DNA of 64,000 bases from CAIYRG01 sp963747255 (GCA_963747255.1 CAVVEG010000003.1:124001-188000); one strand, 5' to 3'; positions 9,022 to 18,504 are shown, counted from the stretch's first letter. Made by a program: numbers and translations. The notes: generated from the sequence alone by a model not told the origin.

Positions 9022-9645
9022 TCACGACAATGGAAGACGTAATCGCACGCCTTGTTCGTCCGCCTCAGCGCTGTCCATGAGTGCATTCGCCGTGCGCAAT
9101 TCCGTCTCGGCTTGCGCGAAGTTCCGCCAGTCGATTGCACGCGTAAATCGCTGCGCAAAATCCAGCGTCCGAACGTGCGGGCTCGGCGCTTGTCCGGTTG
9201 GAAATGGCCTTTGGCGCCACCAGATAATTTGCTCGATAGATGGTCGGAACAATAATGCGTTGCTCGCCGGCGGACGCCGTTCAGCATCCATCATGATGCG
9301 CGAAAGCCGCCCATTGCCATCGGAAAACGGGTGAACTTCCGCGACCAGGAACATCATAAAAACGGAACGTTGGAACGGTGTGGCCAGAGACAGAAGGGCT
9401 TTTAACCCCGGGCCCAATGTTCCGCGAACGAGGTCGGGCGCGACAAATTTTGTCGAACCGGCGCGATTTTGCTGCGTCTTGTATTCACCTGGGGTGCTTG
9501 TGAATTGCGCGAGCCACGGTCCCCCAATCCACCACAAGATTCTCCTTGTTCGAGTCAAACCGGCTGCGCGGCTTCGCTGATCGTCGCGTGGAAGAAATCG
9601 CCTTCCGGTGCCAACATCGAACGCGCCACTGACTACGACAGCCAA
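9022..9645 (-). pseudogene. Fic-domain protein remnant
   Basis: A 207-residue frame containing the Fic active-site motif HPFSDGNGRLSRIMM, preceded by EYKTQQNRAGSTKFVAPDLVRGTL and FMMFLVAEV, and followed by LDFAQRFTRAIDWRNFAQAE, all typical of the C-terminal two thirds of stand-alone Fic AMP-transferases. The N-terminal portion is missing: the first ~30 residues show no family pattern and no in-frame continuation is visible upstream. Fic enzymes transfer AMP to hydroxyl side chains; the His of the motif is retained, but the fragment is unlikely to be functional. Confidence 0.75.
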
Positions 9646-10075
9646 GCCGGGTTACGTCTTCGCCCTGCACTTGCATCGCCGTACGGCGCCGGAGCGATGA
9701 GGGGGATGCCGAAGAGCGCGAGCGTGGCGGATCTTGGGGACAGACGTGTAATCGACAGTCATGTTGATATCGATAAATAAACGTGCCGGTTGAGCACTTT
9801 TGACCAGTTGATCCCAACATCATTGTGCTAAAAATAATAAATGGGCGCGTATCGAATTGATTTCCTCATCCAGGGATTCGGATGTTTCGCGCCGGCTGTT
9901 TCATCGCAGCGAACGATGATGCAGCCAGCAGCAGTCCAGCAGTAATTTTCGGTCTGACATAGGCGAAGTCTGGGAGAAAGACCGGCTTGTTCATACCAAC
10001 GTCTAATAGTAGATCGCGCCGTTGCGTGCTTGAGATTCCCGTCTGTTTCGCGAATTTAGCAGCTGGAGGTACTGG
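9646..10075. other. Region without a recognised gene
   Basis: About 430 bases after the Fic remnant's N-terminal side. The first part may include decayed Fic coding sequence in other frames, but no motif is left. Nothing else is recognised. Confidence 0.35.
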
Positions 10076-10264
10076 ATGGTGAGCGACGATAAAGAGAGAA
10101 TCGCCCATTATCAGGCACGAATCCAAGAGCTCAGAGCAAAGGCTGAGACGCTTCTGCACATTGCCGAGGATTACGAAAAGCTCGCAGCAATGGCGAAGAG
10201 ACGCTTGGCGAATGGCGATAGCAGATGTTTGCACCGTGCGCCTGGAGTGCGAGCGCCTGCCTGA
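10076..10264 (+). CDS. Small hypothetical protein, helical
   Basis: A 62-residue product beginning MVSDDKERIAHYQARIQELR, strongly helical and charged, with heptad-like spacing through AEDYEKLAAMAKRRLA. GGAGG lies six to seven bases upstream of the ATG, one of the better ribosome sites in the island. Similar short helical proteins (charged, with Y-x-x-x-A-x-E/D patterns) are common in rhizobial genomes; another of this style is at 15659. The last 15 residues are Arg/Pro-rich and may be a run-on into decayed sequence. Function unknown. Confidence 0.5.
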   Translation: MVSDDKERIAHYQARIQELRAKAETLLHIAEDYEKLAAMAKRRLANGDSRCLHRAPGVRAPA

Positions 10265-11186
10265 ACGAGCGAAGTCTATTCCAGCGAGAATGGGTTTTAA
10301 TTGGCAGTTGCGAACGGAGTCTCACCGAGACTGGGAGCGGCGTGCCCAGACGTATTCCCCGTCAGCATGGGTTGGACAGACCCCCTATGCCGAAGCGTTG
10401 TGGTAAGGCCACAGAACTCGCAGAGACAGTTACGAAAGGTTGAACTGACCAGCGGATTTTTCGGACTAATGAAAGATCGGTGTGCTTTCAAGCCCGCACT
10501 TTCCGGATATGCGATGCGGCGAGCATGCGGAAGATTTTCATCCAGCGATTGCCGACCTTGTGGCCTTGTCATTACCGGCGCTGAAAGAGGCATCAGCCAG
10601 TCGCGCTGCAGCGAGATTGGCTTTATCGCCATGTTGCCTCGGAAAAAGTCCAGCATCGCGGAAGAGAAGCCCGATTTCCGCCGAAGCGTCACTGCGGCCG
10701 TGATCAGCTTCTGACTCCAGACAGCCCCCCGCTCACAAACCTGTCAGCGAAACAACCGGCAAAGGAAAACAGACCTCCGCCTACCCATTACCGGAGGCCC
10801 GCGCAATTCCTAAGCCCAGGATAGCTAACAAAATGCCAACGCCGCCCAGCCTTGCGACATCGTGACCCGGATAGGACTGCGCAAAAGAACCTTCTGCTCC
10901 AGATCGGCAATTGCGGATGACGATTCCCATTCCGTGTCGAAGCACCCTTACATCGCCACGGTCGAGTTAGTGACCCAGTTATTTTATGCGCAATTGTGAC
11001 AACGCCGGTCAATCATTGGCACGGCCGATTAAATTTCGATGTAAGACCGGTGCGTTCGTATCGACGTTTTTGTAGCAGCGCTGACACCAAAGAGTATTTG
11101 CATTTCAGACTGGAACACTTGTAAGTATTTGGATACGCGATACGAAGCAGGCGCCTCTAGAGTCCCCTCAATAAGCTCAGGCTAAT
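10265..11186. other. Region without a recognised gene
   Basis: About 920 bases. Overlapping open frames on both strands between 10297 and 10714 have no recognisable domain and no ribosome site. The stretch 10980-11160 is AT-richer. It looks like decayed island DNA. Confidence 0.4.
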
Positions 11187-11633
11187 ATGGGTAGAACTAA
11201 CGCGTCCATTGAATCCCTATCCTGGATCCGACACTGTCAGCATGGATTGTATCCCATTATGTCCAATTCAAAGCGCATCTCCGACCCTGCCAAAGTAATC
11301 ACGGATTTTCGTCAGGAGCCAAGCGATCTCAAGGTCAGCGGGTTCGTGCGTTCGACCCCGGTTTGCATGGACGAGAAGGTCGTCAAATTAGACATAATCG
11401 CTCAGAAGACTGAGGGCCCGCGCCAGGATATTTCGTCGGCAGGCGGCACTGAGTATCCCGAAACAGACACAGTCGAAACGCCTCAGCAACAACGCGAACG
11501 GTATTTGTGCCGGGCCGCAGAGGCGAAAACAATGATATCCAGGAAGACCCGTTCGGCGGACAAGCGGGCTTGGACCCGATTGGCGCAGGCATGGACGGAT
11601 ATGGCGGAAGAGATTTCGCCGACGTATCATTGA
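11187..11633 (+). CDS. Hypothetical protein
   Basis: A 148-residue frame. The C-terminal third (RERYLCRAAEAKTMISRK and ADKRAWTRLAQAWTDMAEEI) has the amphipathic helical pattern of small alphaproteobacterial proteins in which conserved Ala, Trp and Leu recur; the middle is acidic and low in structure. The start is uncertain: ATG at 11187, or an internal ATG at 11259 (MSNSKRI). No clear ribosome site. Function unknown; it could be a decayed gene, since the N-terminal half shows no pattern. Confidence 0.4.
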   Translation: MGRTNASIESLSWIRHCQHGLYPIMSNSKRISDPAKVITDFRQEPSDLKVSGFVRSTPVCMDEKVVKLDIIAQKTEGPRQDISSAGGTEYPETDTVETPQQQRERYLCRAAEAKTMISRKTRSADKRAWTRLAQAWTDMAEEISPTYH

Positions 11634-12039
11634 TCGGCCATCACAGGCGTGACCAGAAGCGGAATCGAACATTCCGGGACAAACGCAAGGTCGGCCTGAG
11701 TTCCTCAGCCAGTCACGATCGCCGCCTGTAGAATATTCCGCTACGAACAGGTTGCAATAATCATGCTCGTTAAAAATGTCGAAGCGCACGCGGAATTGGC
11801 CCGGTGCGTTGCCCTCGTCAGATACGGGTGCTCGCTCCGTCGGCGATCGGGACCATGTAGTCCCGAATGCAATCCAGATTTGGAGTGAATGCTAATCGAG
11901 GATTAGCTGCTATGAACCACGTGCCTCTTATCGGACCGAACCTGAAGTTTCGCGTCTCGACAGACTCGGAGTAGAGGTCTCGCCTGGGTTTACGCTCTGT
12001 CTGGAGCGCTTGCGCAGGCTGTGGGGTCATCTCGCGCCG
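11634..12039. other. Region without a recognised gene
   Basis: About 400 bases between two orphan genes; no domain, RNA gene or clear repeat seen. Confidence 0.35.
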
Positions 12040-12297
12040 TCATTCCTTTCTTTTTGAAATTGACGACTCGCGAATTGCGAAAATTTGCACACCGTTATCG
12101 TCATATGTGTCAATCATGCTGCCTCGCCTTATACTTACCGTAGAGCTTGTATAGCCGTGCAACTGTCCGAGATGGCTGCCAACCAAAATGTTCCTCTCAT
12201 TGTATATGTCGACTCTGTCTTCATGCTGGACTGCCGTACTTATCACCACAACATTCCCCCCGAGTTCGAGCAGGGCTTGCAATTGTACGCCCATCAA
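12040..12297 (-). CDS. Small hypothetical protein, beta-rich
   Basis: An 85-residue frame. The run VDIYNERNILVGSHLGQLHG, followed by a Y-D-D-N-G-x-Q-I segment, alternates short strands with Asn-Gly turns. It recalls small 'four-fold beta flower' proteins, where Y-[DN]-x-x-G-x-x-[VI]-G units repeat, but only two to three such units are visible here and the match is by eye. It ends with a basic tail (SISKRKE). No partner gene is adjacent. Function unknown. Confidence 0.4.
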   Translation of the reverse strand: MMGVQLQALLELGGNVVVISTAVQHEDRVDIYNERNILVGSHLGQLHGYTSSTVSIRRGSMIDTYDDNGVQIFAIRESSISKRKE

Positions 12298-12599
12298 GGA
12301 CGGAAAATTACTGGGGGGAATGCCGAGTTAGATAACAGTACTCAACATGTATTCGTCTGTTCTCTCTAATGGCGATACCATAGTGAATATTCAGTACTAC
12401 GTTTATTCTTACGGCTTTTTATGTATTTCTCAGCGACACTTGCATGGAGGACAGCGCCAACAATGCAAGTATGGCGTATTGCCGAAGAGAAATCGTCATG
12501 CGCAAGGTTCGGGTCTCTGACGAAATAAAACAACTCCTCCATCACGTGGGAGGGCTGGCGCGTAGGGATCTGGAGCGCCGGAAGTCGCGTCGAGAACGG

Positions 12600-13031
12600 C
12601 TAATGTTCAACGGAAGAATCGCCGACGCGTCTGGAACACTTGTTCTCGACCGCGCAATTCTTGATATTAGTGCTGCGGACGTCGACGGGCGATTGGACGA
12701 AACTCAATTCAGTCCTGACGGCGGCTGTCTGATCGACGTGAAAAATCACACTGCCTATCAAACGAAACTCGTTTGGCGAAACGGACCCAGGGCGGGGTTT
12801 TGCTCCAACCAGGGATATCCGGTCAACAAGACGCCGCCCATTCTCGAACGCCACCCGATCGAGCATTCGAAACACGCGGCTGAACGTATCATGGCTTGGA
12901 AGGCCGTGCTTCAGATCCGGGGCACCATCCCAGAAATAGGCCTTCATCCGGCCAAACAGCGCGATGAGCTGAATCTCGTTCAGATCGCGCAGCGCGTTGC
13001 TCGCACGCGGGTCCGGAAGTTCGAAAAACAA
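12600..13031 (-). pseudogene. ISAs1-family transposase remnant
   Basis: The N-terminal third of an ISAs1-type transposase is recognisable: FFELPDPRASNALRDLNEIQ, then ALFGRMKAYF and LKHGLPSHDTFSRVFRMLD. In intact members the first two blocks are separated by about 40 residues that are missing here, so the copy has an internal deletion. After about residue 70 the frame continues into unrelated sequence, and no DDE residues are present. Recognisable part is about 12820-13031. Confidence 0.75.
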
Positions 13032-13415
13032 TTCGCAAAATTACTCCAAAGCAGCAGCCACCCTCCGAATCAGGAGGCTCCTTTTAGAATCCGCTTATCC
13101 TTTGCCAGCGACAGGGGAACCCGTCGGAACATGCGATTCTCCTGCACAGCCATGAGAGGAACCATTTTCTTCAAGTTCAAAGCGCGAGTGACGCATCACG
13201 CCGTTGTACTGTGGAATCGTCTGCCGTTAGCCAAGCCCAGCTCTGTGGAGCCGTATCGGTTTCAGGGTCTCTCCGACCCGAATTTCCTATGTATCCGATG
13301 TCCCTGGATTGGAACGTTTTGCATGATGCTTCCAACCGATTGGTTGCCAGGACGACATGGTCTGCACGCGCGAAGCACGTCCTGTGATGGCCTGCGGCGC
13401 AAGGCAAGGTCATAG
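13032..13415. other. Region without a recognised gene
   Basis: About 380 bases between the ISAs1 remnant and the LuxR gene; probably decayed transposase or regulatory sequence, nothing definable. Confidence 0.3.
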
Positions 13416-13793
13416 ATGTCTCCTCCGCCGCTCCCTCCAGCTCCAGACGACAGGCACCGCGCTCCGGGATTCGAGAGGCCGGAGGATGCGCGAAGTCCAT
13501 CCGCCGTACAAGCAGCCAACCTTATCGCTGGGCTGACGCAGCGCGAACATCAGATTGTCTCGTGCGTTATTCGCGGGAAAACCAGTAAGGAAATCGCACG
13601 CGCGTTGGGTATCTCGCATCGTACAGTCGAGACCTATCGCGTACGCATCTCGCTAAAGATGCAAGCAAGCAACATGGCGCAGTTGATTTTCATCGTTGGC
13701 ATGGGCGCCGCTTCTCGTCCAGGAATTCTGGAACTCAGCGAAATCTCTGATGCGCGGAAGATTGACGAATTGCTTGTGCGAACATCGAAATGA
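13416..13793 (+). CDS. LuxR-type helix-turn-helix regulator, no receiver domain
   Basis: A 125-residue protein with a C-terminal GerE/LuxR DNA-binding domain: LTQREHQIVSCVIRGKTSKE, then an IARALGISHRTVETYR recognition segment and KMQASNMAQLI. Fixed features such as T-x-R-E and the H-R-T-V-x-x-Y-R recognition helix are present. The N-terminal 38 residues are Pro/Arg-rich with no receiver or sensor domain, so this is either a truncated FixJ-type response regulator or a stand-alone HTH protein. No strong ribosome site at 13416. Target genes unknown. Confidence 0.7.
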   Translation: MSPPPLPPAPDDRHRAPGFERPEDARSPSAVQAANLIAGLTQREHQIVSCVIRGKTSKEIARALGISHRTVETYRVRISLKMQASNMAQLIFIVGMGAASRPGILELSEISDARKIDELLVRTSK

Positions 13794-14011
13794 GGGCCAT
13801 GTCTGCCGGGTCGAATCGCGCTGTGCCGGGAGAGTATTACCGATGGGCTCTCTAGTCCGGCTCCGCGTGAATGGAGGCAATCAGGGGCTCATGTCAGCTT
13901 CTTTATGATTCGGAAAGGTCCCCGATTGATTCGCAGGGGCGCGTTCGTTGCGCTGCACTTCGTCCGCTGATTTTTAATCGTTGAGATTCGGAATTAAGTC
14001 CTGCAATGCTT

Positions 14012-14602
14012 CTAGGGAAGACTCGCAATACGCGAGAGCAGAACAACGAGTTCGGTTTGTCGGCGTGTGCGCGTTTTCAACAAGAGCGCGCCAATCTGGG
14101 TACGAACTGTGGCGATCTTCGCTCCGCGTTGCTCGGCGATATGTTCGGCATCCATGCCGCTGACAAGCGCTGCACTTATGGCGATTTCACCCGGGGAGAG
14201 CCGAAACAATTGCCGCAGGGTTTGGGCAAAATGCTCTTCCACTATTTCGTACTTCTGCACTAGGACCAGAGATTCGCCATCCTGTCCATTTCCGCTGTCC
14301 AACGGCGTCACGGACACAAGTTGCGGCTTGGCCGAACCATAATCAGCAATCACAAACGTCTCACGCTCGCCATTAAACCCGGCGTTCCTTATGGCGCGTT
14401 GCAGGCGCACGTTATCCGAATTATTTTTGGCGACGAGAGTATTATCGCTCATCTCGAATGATCCGCCGTCTCCCAGAACCGAGGACGTGGCGGAGTTGGC
14501 GTAAGCGACGGAGCCACCCCTATCCACCAGGAACAGAGCAACCCTCAGATGCTCTAGTACGGAGGAAGAATACCGCTCCGCCGAAGTGACAGGCGTATCC
14601 AT
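14012..14602 (-). CDS. PAS-LuxR transcriptional regulator (copy 1)
   Basis: About 196 residues. The N-terminal PAS-like sensor reads HLRVALFLVDRGGSVAYANS; the C-terminal LuxR HTH contains LSPGEIAISAALVSGMDAEHI followed by TVRTQIGALLLKTRTRRQTE, ending LLSRIAS. A paralogue of the same layout and strand sits at 17502-18089; the two share roughly 45% of residues by eye, highest in the HTH. Members of this group often regulate on sensing small ligands or redox; no ligand can be inferred. The ATG at 14602 is preferred to a TTG at 14623. Confidence 0.8.
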   Translation of the reverse strand: MDTPVTSAERYSSSVLEHLRVALFLVDRGGSVAYANSATSSVLGDGGSFEMSDNTLVAKNNSDNVRLQRAIRNAGFNGERETFVIADYGSAKPQLVSVTPLDSGNGQDGESLVLVQKYEIVEEHFAQTLRQLFRLSPGEIAISAALVSGMDAEHIAEQRGAKIATVRTQIGALLLKTRTRRQTELVVLLSRIASLP

Positions 14603-14818
14603 CGTATTTCTCTGCCAATCCAACGGTGACTCCCGAACAACTTATCGATCACCACACGAGCTCGACATTGTTTTCGTGTATCGAGGGTGACCAGTTCAGC
14701 TTCGCTCTAACGAACTAAATTCCGCTTCATCCCGACGCAAATTGGCTCAGCGTCTACAGAGGATTTCATACGCGATTCTGTGTCAGCAGCATAGACAGAC
14801 AAACTCGTAAGTGCTTTC

Positions 14819-15060
14819 ACGTACGGCACGCACTTAGAGCATCCTCCGATCATTGCGGATTGTATCCAGCTGACCAAGTAGTTTTCGCACTTGGTTGAGG
14901 TGAAGACTTTGAGGGCCTCGGTGATGCCTGGCCAAGGTCATCGATGGTTCTGGCAGGCGCTTGTTGCAAGAGCGTGCCCATCCCCATGTGGGCGCCGCGC
15001 TTTTGGGAAGAACTCTTCCAGTTCGGCGAGCGTGATGTCCCATGCATCAACGATCATCTT
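14819..15060 (-). pseudogene. IS630-family transposase C-terminal remnant
   Basis: Read on the minus strand with one frame change, the fragments LLQQAPARTIDDLGQ and ALKVFTSTKCENYL resemble the C-terminus of IS630-type transposases, where A-x-R-T-x-x-x-L-x-x-x-I is followed by a short F-x-x-x-E-C-x-N-Y-F end. Upstream (15000-15060) the frame also reads VMKMIVDAWDITLAELEEFF, which I cannot place. The remnant abuts the IS481 remnant at about 15085. By-eye match only. Confidence 0.45.
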
Positions 15061-15085
15061 CATGACGTCGCGATGCCCCTCGATC

Positions 15086-15406
15086 TTCCGCGCTCACGCC
15101 TTCGAACTCGCTTGCGCGCAGAACGACATCGATCATCGCCTCACCAAGCCCAAGCACCCTTGGACCAACGGTCAGGTTGAGCGCATGAACCGCACCATCA
15201 AGGAGGCTGTCAAGCGATTCTACTACGAGACGCACGCGCAACTCCGAAGCCATCTCGGCGACTTTGTCAGCGCTTACAACTTCGCGAAGCGACTCAAGAC
15301 CCTCAAAGGCCTCACGCCCTACGAACACATCTGCAAGATCTGGACAAAAGAGCCCGAACGATTCACGTTCGATCCTCTGCATCAAATGCCGGGACTAAAC
15401 ATCTAG
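15086..15406 (+). pseudogene. IS481-family transposase C-terminal remnant
   Basis: About 106 residues of the DDE integrase core and tail: HRLTKPKHPWTNGQVERMNR (last acidic catalytic residue), FVSAYNFAKRLKTLKGLTPYEH, and the terminal FDPLHQMPGLNI, all characteristic of IS481 transposases. The N-terminal two thirds are absent; sequence before 15086 belongs to another remnant. Not functional. Confidence 0.88.
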
Positions 15407-15658
15407 GCTACCGCAGTCAGCAAGTAGCCCAATCGATGCCTTAATGCTTCGTCGCTCATACATCGGTCAGGTGGCTGTGCCTGACCATGAGCCGCCGCGT
15501 AAAGGCCTACCTGAACCATTGGAAGCGCGTCAGGGGCGTGTTCCGGTCTATGCCGGGACGGGGACAAGTATTGCTCTGGGAGTTGATTTGATAAGTATTT
15601 TTTAATTTTCTGCCATACTGGCGGTCAATTGTGGCCCGATCACATCTGGGGGGACCAG

Positions 15659-15862
15659 TTGGAGCGAGTGGAGAAATATCGCCAGATGGCAGAAGATTGC
15701 CGAGCGCGCGCCAAAGCCGCGCCCACCCCTGAGCTTCGCGCTCGCAATCTGGAACTGGCTGAAATTTGGGATTTCGTCGCCGACGCACGGGAGCAGTTTC
15801 TCCGAATTTACGATCCCGACAGAGGGCGCATAATGCCCAGCGACGATCCCCCGGAAGAATAA
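15659..15862 (+). CDS. Small hypothetical helical protein
   Basis: About 67 residues starting LERVEKYRQMAEDCRARAKA and continuing LAEIWDFVADAREQFLRIYD, a pattern shared by many short alphaproteobacterial proteins with a Y-R-x-x-A-x-x-C/A-R motif. A GGGGGGA tract lies six bases before the TTG at 15659; an in-frame GTG at 15629 is an alternative. It is flanked by IS remnants on both sides. Function unknown. Confidence 0.55.
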   Translation: MERVEKYRQMAEDCRARAKAAPTPELRARNLELAEIWDFVADAREQFLRIYDPDRGRIMPSDDPPEE

Positions 15863-15929
15863 GAAGATTGAAGCGGCCGACGCCGCTCGCCACCACACGG
15901 CTGCCCGCCGGAATACGGCCCGCTGCCGA

Positions 15930-16145
15930 AGTCGCGCCGCGCGGCGTGTGGGAGCGGCTGTTCAAAGCGCTGGCGGCACGCAGCAGATCGACAGATACGC
16001 AGATGGTCGACTCCACCCACATCAAGGCGCACCGATCGGCCTCGGGCGCAAAAAGGGGGGGAACAGAACCAAGCTATTGGACGCTCACGCGGCGGGCGCA
16101 ATACGAAAATCCACGCAATCGCAGATGCTAAAGGCCGCCTTCTTT
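15930..16145 (+). pseudogene. IS5-family (IS427-like) transposase remnant
   Basis: The translated pieces GVWERLFKALAARSRSTDTQ and QMVDSTHIKAHRSASGAKRG match the centre of IS427-group IS5 transposases including the first catalytic Asp region (M-V-D-S-T). After a frame change near 16050 the next piece, KKGGNRTKLLDAHAAGAIRK, follows the same family. Only about 70 residues remain; ends and inverted repeats are not identifiable. Confidence 0.72.
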
Positions 16146-16288
16146 CCATCTCCTTCAGTAGGTCGAATGTGAGGCGCGGGCTACCGGATCGTTTTGCGGA
16201 TAATTCAACCAGCGCACAACAGCGGAATAAAAATTGACAATTCGAAACGTCCAATGTTTGATCTCGGACAGTCCGGGGAGGCCCGAAT

Positions 16289-16966
16289 TTGGGAAGCTTG
16301 GGCAGGCGAAAGCTGTCATTCGATCCGAAAGTTTTTCTTGCCGAAATTGGCGAGGGCCGGAGCATCGTCAATTACGGCGAGCACCAAATCATCTTTTCGC
16401 AGGGGGACTCAGCCGATGCGGTCTTCTATATCCAGAAAGGCAAGGTGAAGCTCGCCGTCGTTTCGGACCAAGGCAAGGAAGCAGTTACGGCGATTTTTGG
16501 AGCAGACGAATTCTTCGGTGAAGGATGTCTTGCAAGGCAGAGGCGGCGGTTAGCAACAGCGATGGCAATGACGGATTCGGTGATCGTGCGCGTGGAAAAG
16601 GCGGCTATGAACCAAGTGATCCACCAGCAAACGGCGTTCTCCGAAATGTTCATCGCCCACCTTCTGGATCGAACGATCCGTGCCGAGGCGGACCTCGTTG
16701 ATCAACTATTCAATTCGAGTGAGAAACGTCTTGCCCGTCTGCTTCTGCTGATGGCCAACTTTGGCAAGGAAGGAGCTCCCGAGCCATTGATTGCCAAGAT
16801 CAGTCAGCAGACGCTTGCGGATATGATTGGAACGACGCGATCCCGCGTGAGTTTCTTCATGAACAAATTTCGACAGCTTGGTTATATCAGCTACAATGGT
16901 CGCATCGAAGTTCACAAGTCATTATTGAATTCCATTTTGCAAGAACGGCCGAAGATCAAAGACTGA
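16289..16966 (+). CDS. Crp/Fnr-family transcriptional regulator
   Basis: 225 residues: N-terminal cyclic-nucleotide-binding-type beta roll (FSQGDSADAVFYIQKGKVKL, then FFGEGCLARQ), a long dimer helix (LVDQLFNSSEKRLARLLLL) and a C-terminal winged HTH (ISQQTLADMIGTTRSRVSFF). It lacks the Fnr N-terminal Cys cluster, so oxygen sensing through an iron-sulfur centre is not indicated. The start is the TTG at 16289 because GGGGAGG lies seven bases upstream and an in-frame stop at 16259 precludes an upstream ATG. Surrounded by IS remnants; targets unknown. Confidence 0.88.
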   Translation: MGSLGRRKLSFDPKVFLAEIGEGRSIVNYGEHQIIFSQGDSADAVFYIQKGKVKLAVVSDQGKEAVTAIFGADEFFGEGCLARQRRRLATAMAMTDSVIVRVEKAAMNQVIHQQTAFSEMFIAHLLDRTIRAEADLVDQLFNSSEKRLARLLLLMANFGKEGAPEPLIAKISQQTLADMIGTTRSRVSFFMNKFRQLGYISYNGRIEVHKSLLNSILQERPKIKD

Positions 16967-17308
16967 ACGCAGTTCACTGCGGCTACCAACGTACGCGCAT
17001 TTGGTCTGCTGATCTGTCGCTGTGAACAATTTCTCCGGAGGGAAGCCTCCGACGTGTCAACGTGACCTGCAACGTCAACAGCGGAAGGCACAAAGCAGGT
17101 CGCGGCCGTTCGGACACGGTTTGCGGCGTTGACCGGACTCTTCTCGAGCTCCCCCAACATCGCCAGCTTCTCCTAACGAAATTTCCTTCTGGGTGGGGGA
17201 CCTGACCGATCTTCGCGGATTCGCGGTGTTTGGAGATCGCAAAGATTGATTTTCCTTGGACCGGGCACGGAAGGTTTGCACTACGGCGGTGCTGCTGGGG
17301 GCCTGGTT

Positions 17309-17425
17309 GTAAAGCACGTGGCGCTGAACCACCCGCCCGCGACGGCCAATGCGCTTGTTCTCCACAACGCTGAAATAGCGGTGGACCTTGCCGTCCTTCT
17401 CGCGAATTGAAGCGCGCAGAAACAT
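17309..17425 (-). pseudogene. IS1634/IS4-like transposase N-terminal remnant
   Basis: The first 39 residues, MFLRASIREKDGKVHRYFSV then VENKRIGRRGRVVQRHVLY, match the start of transposases of this type. The frame then runs into sequence that no longer resembles the family, so only the N-terminus survives. Confidence 0.65.
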
Positions 17426-17501
17426 GACTGCCGGCAATTATGAGCAGATCGTACCCCAGGACACTCTCAAACCCGGAATCGAATCCACGAAGATCGGTTA
17501 G

Positions 17502-18089
17502 TTAGGGAATGCTCGCAATCCGCGTGAGCAGAGAAACGAGCTCCCGCTGCCCGTGTGTCTGCGTTTTCAACATCATGTTGTTGATCTGGGTACGAATTGT
17601 GTTCACCTTCGATCCCCGGAGCTTAGCGATCTGTTCGTAATCCAAGCCGTCTACAAGCGCAGACGAAATGACGATCTCTCCCGGAGAAAACCGGAATAAT
17701 CGGCGCAAACCGTCCGCGAAGTCCTCATCCCCATCACATTGCTGCACCACGACCAGAAAGACATGAGACCGATTGCCTCCGCTGTGTAAGTGCGAAACGG
17801 ATACAAAGTGCCCCGTAACCGAGTTGCAACCGCTTGCCATGAACGTCTCGCGCTCGCAGAAGATGCCGGAGCGCGAAAGGGCGGACCGCAGCCGGGTATT
17901 ATCCGAAGGGTGCCTGGCGACAAGGGATGTTCCGACTATTTGGAATAGACCGGCCTCACCCGTGATCGACGACGCAGCGGCGGACGCATATAAAATAGAG
18001 CCGGCTCTATCCACCACGAATACCGGAATCTTCAATTCATTTAGAATCCTCGGGGAATATCTATCCACCGACTCATGAGCTAGCGCCAT
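17502..18089 (-). CDS. PAS-LuxR transcriptional regulator (copy 2)
   Basis: 195 residues, same layout as the gene at 14012. PAS-like part: LKIPVFVVDRAGSILYASAA; the region ERETFMASGC matches ERETFVIADY of copy 1; HTH: FRFSPGEIVISSALVDGLDY, NTIRTQINNMMLKTQTHGQR, ending LLTRIAS. The ATG at 18089 has AGGAGG eight bases upstream, a strong ribosome site. The paralogues lie 2.9 kb apart on the same strand with remnant IS DNA and a Crp/Fnr gene between them, suggesting an old duplication or two independent acquisitions. Confidence 0.82.
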   Translation of the reverse strand: MALAHESVDRYSPRILNELKIPVFVVDRAGSILYASAAASSITGEAGLFQIVGTSLVARHPSDNTRLRSALSRSGIFCERETFMASGCNSVTGHFVSVSHLHSGGNRSHVFLVVVQQCDGDEDFADGLRRLFRFSPGEIVISSALVDGLDYEQIAKLRGSKVNTIRTQINNMMLKTQTHGQRELVSLLTRIASIP

Positions 18090-18504
18090 TTCGGTTCCTC
18101 CTGATACGCATCAAACGCATCACATGGCGGGCCAAGTACATTCTCCAAGGCTGGTCTGCCCAAACCCAATAAGCGCCATAGGGATACCGGGCAAACAATT
18201 AGAATCAGCCGTTAATTTCTCTATAAGGTTTTAGGCGGCGCGTCTGGTCAATATTGACCACCGGTTTCATTAGCCCGAAAGTGCAGGTAACTTCTCAGCG
18301 CCTCCCCTGTCTAATACGCGTGTACGAGATCAGCGATTTCCGGCAAATGCCCCTAGACCCAAGTGCTCATTGGCTTGGTTTTGTTGCTCGTACCGTCTAG
18401 GTGCGATTTCGTACAGTACTTTGCATAAGTGATATCATGGCTTTAATGACCGCCCGCTTTGTGCGATGCAGATGACTTGCAGCGTCGAACTCAGCACCAA
18501 ACAA
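18090..18504. other. Region without a recognised gene
   Basis: About 415 bases upstream of PAS-LuxR copy 2; AT-rich stretches at 18190-18250 and 18400-18440 could hold its promoter. No gene seen. Confidence 0.35.

Noticed and set aside
12916..12928. GGGGCACCAT as a possible attR match to the tRNA 3' end
   Set aside because: Only eight to nine bases match, inside the ISAs1 remnant; far too short for an att core.
12444..13415. Plus-strand frame of 323 codons
   Set aside because: Covers the ISAs1 remnant in antisense and shows no recognisable domain.
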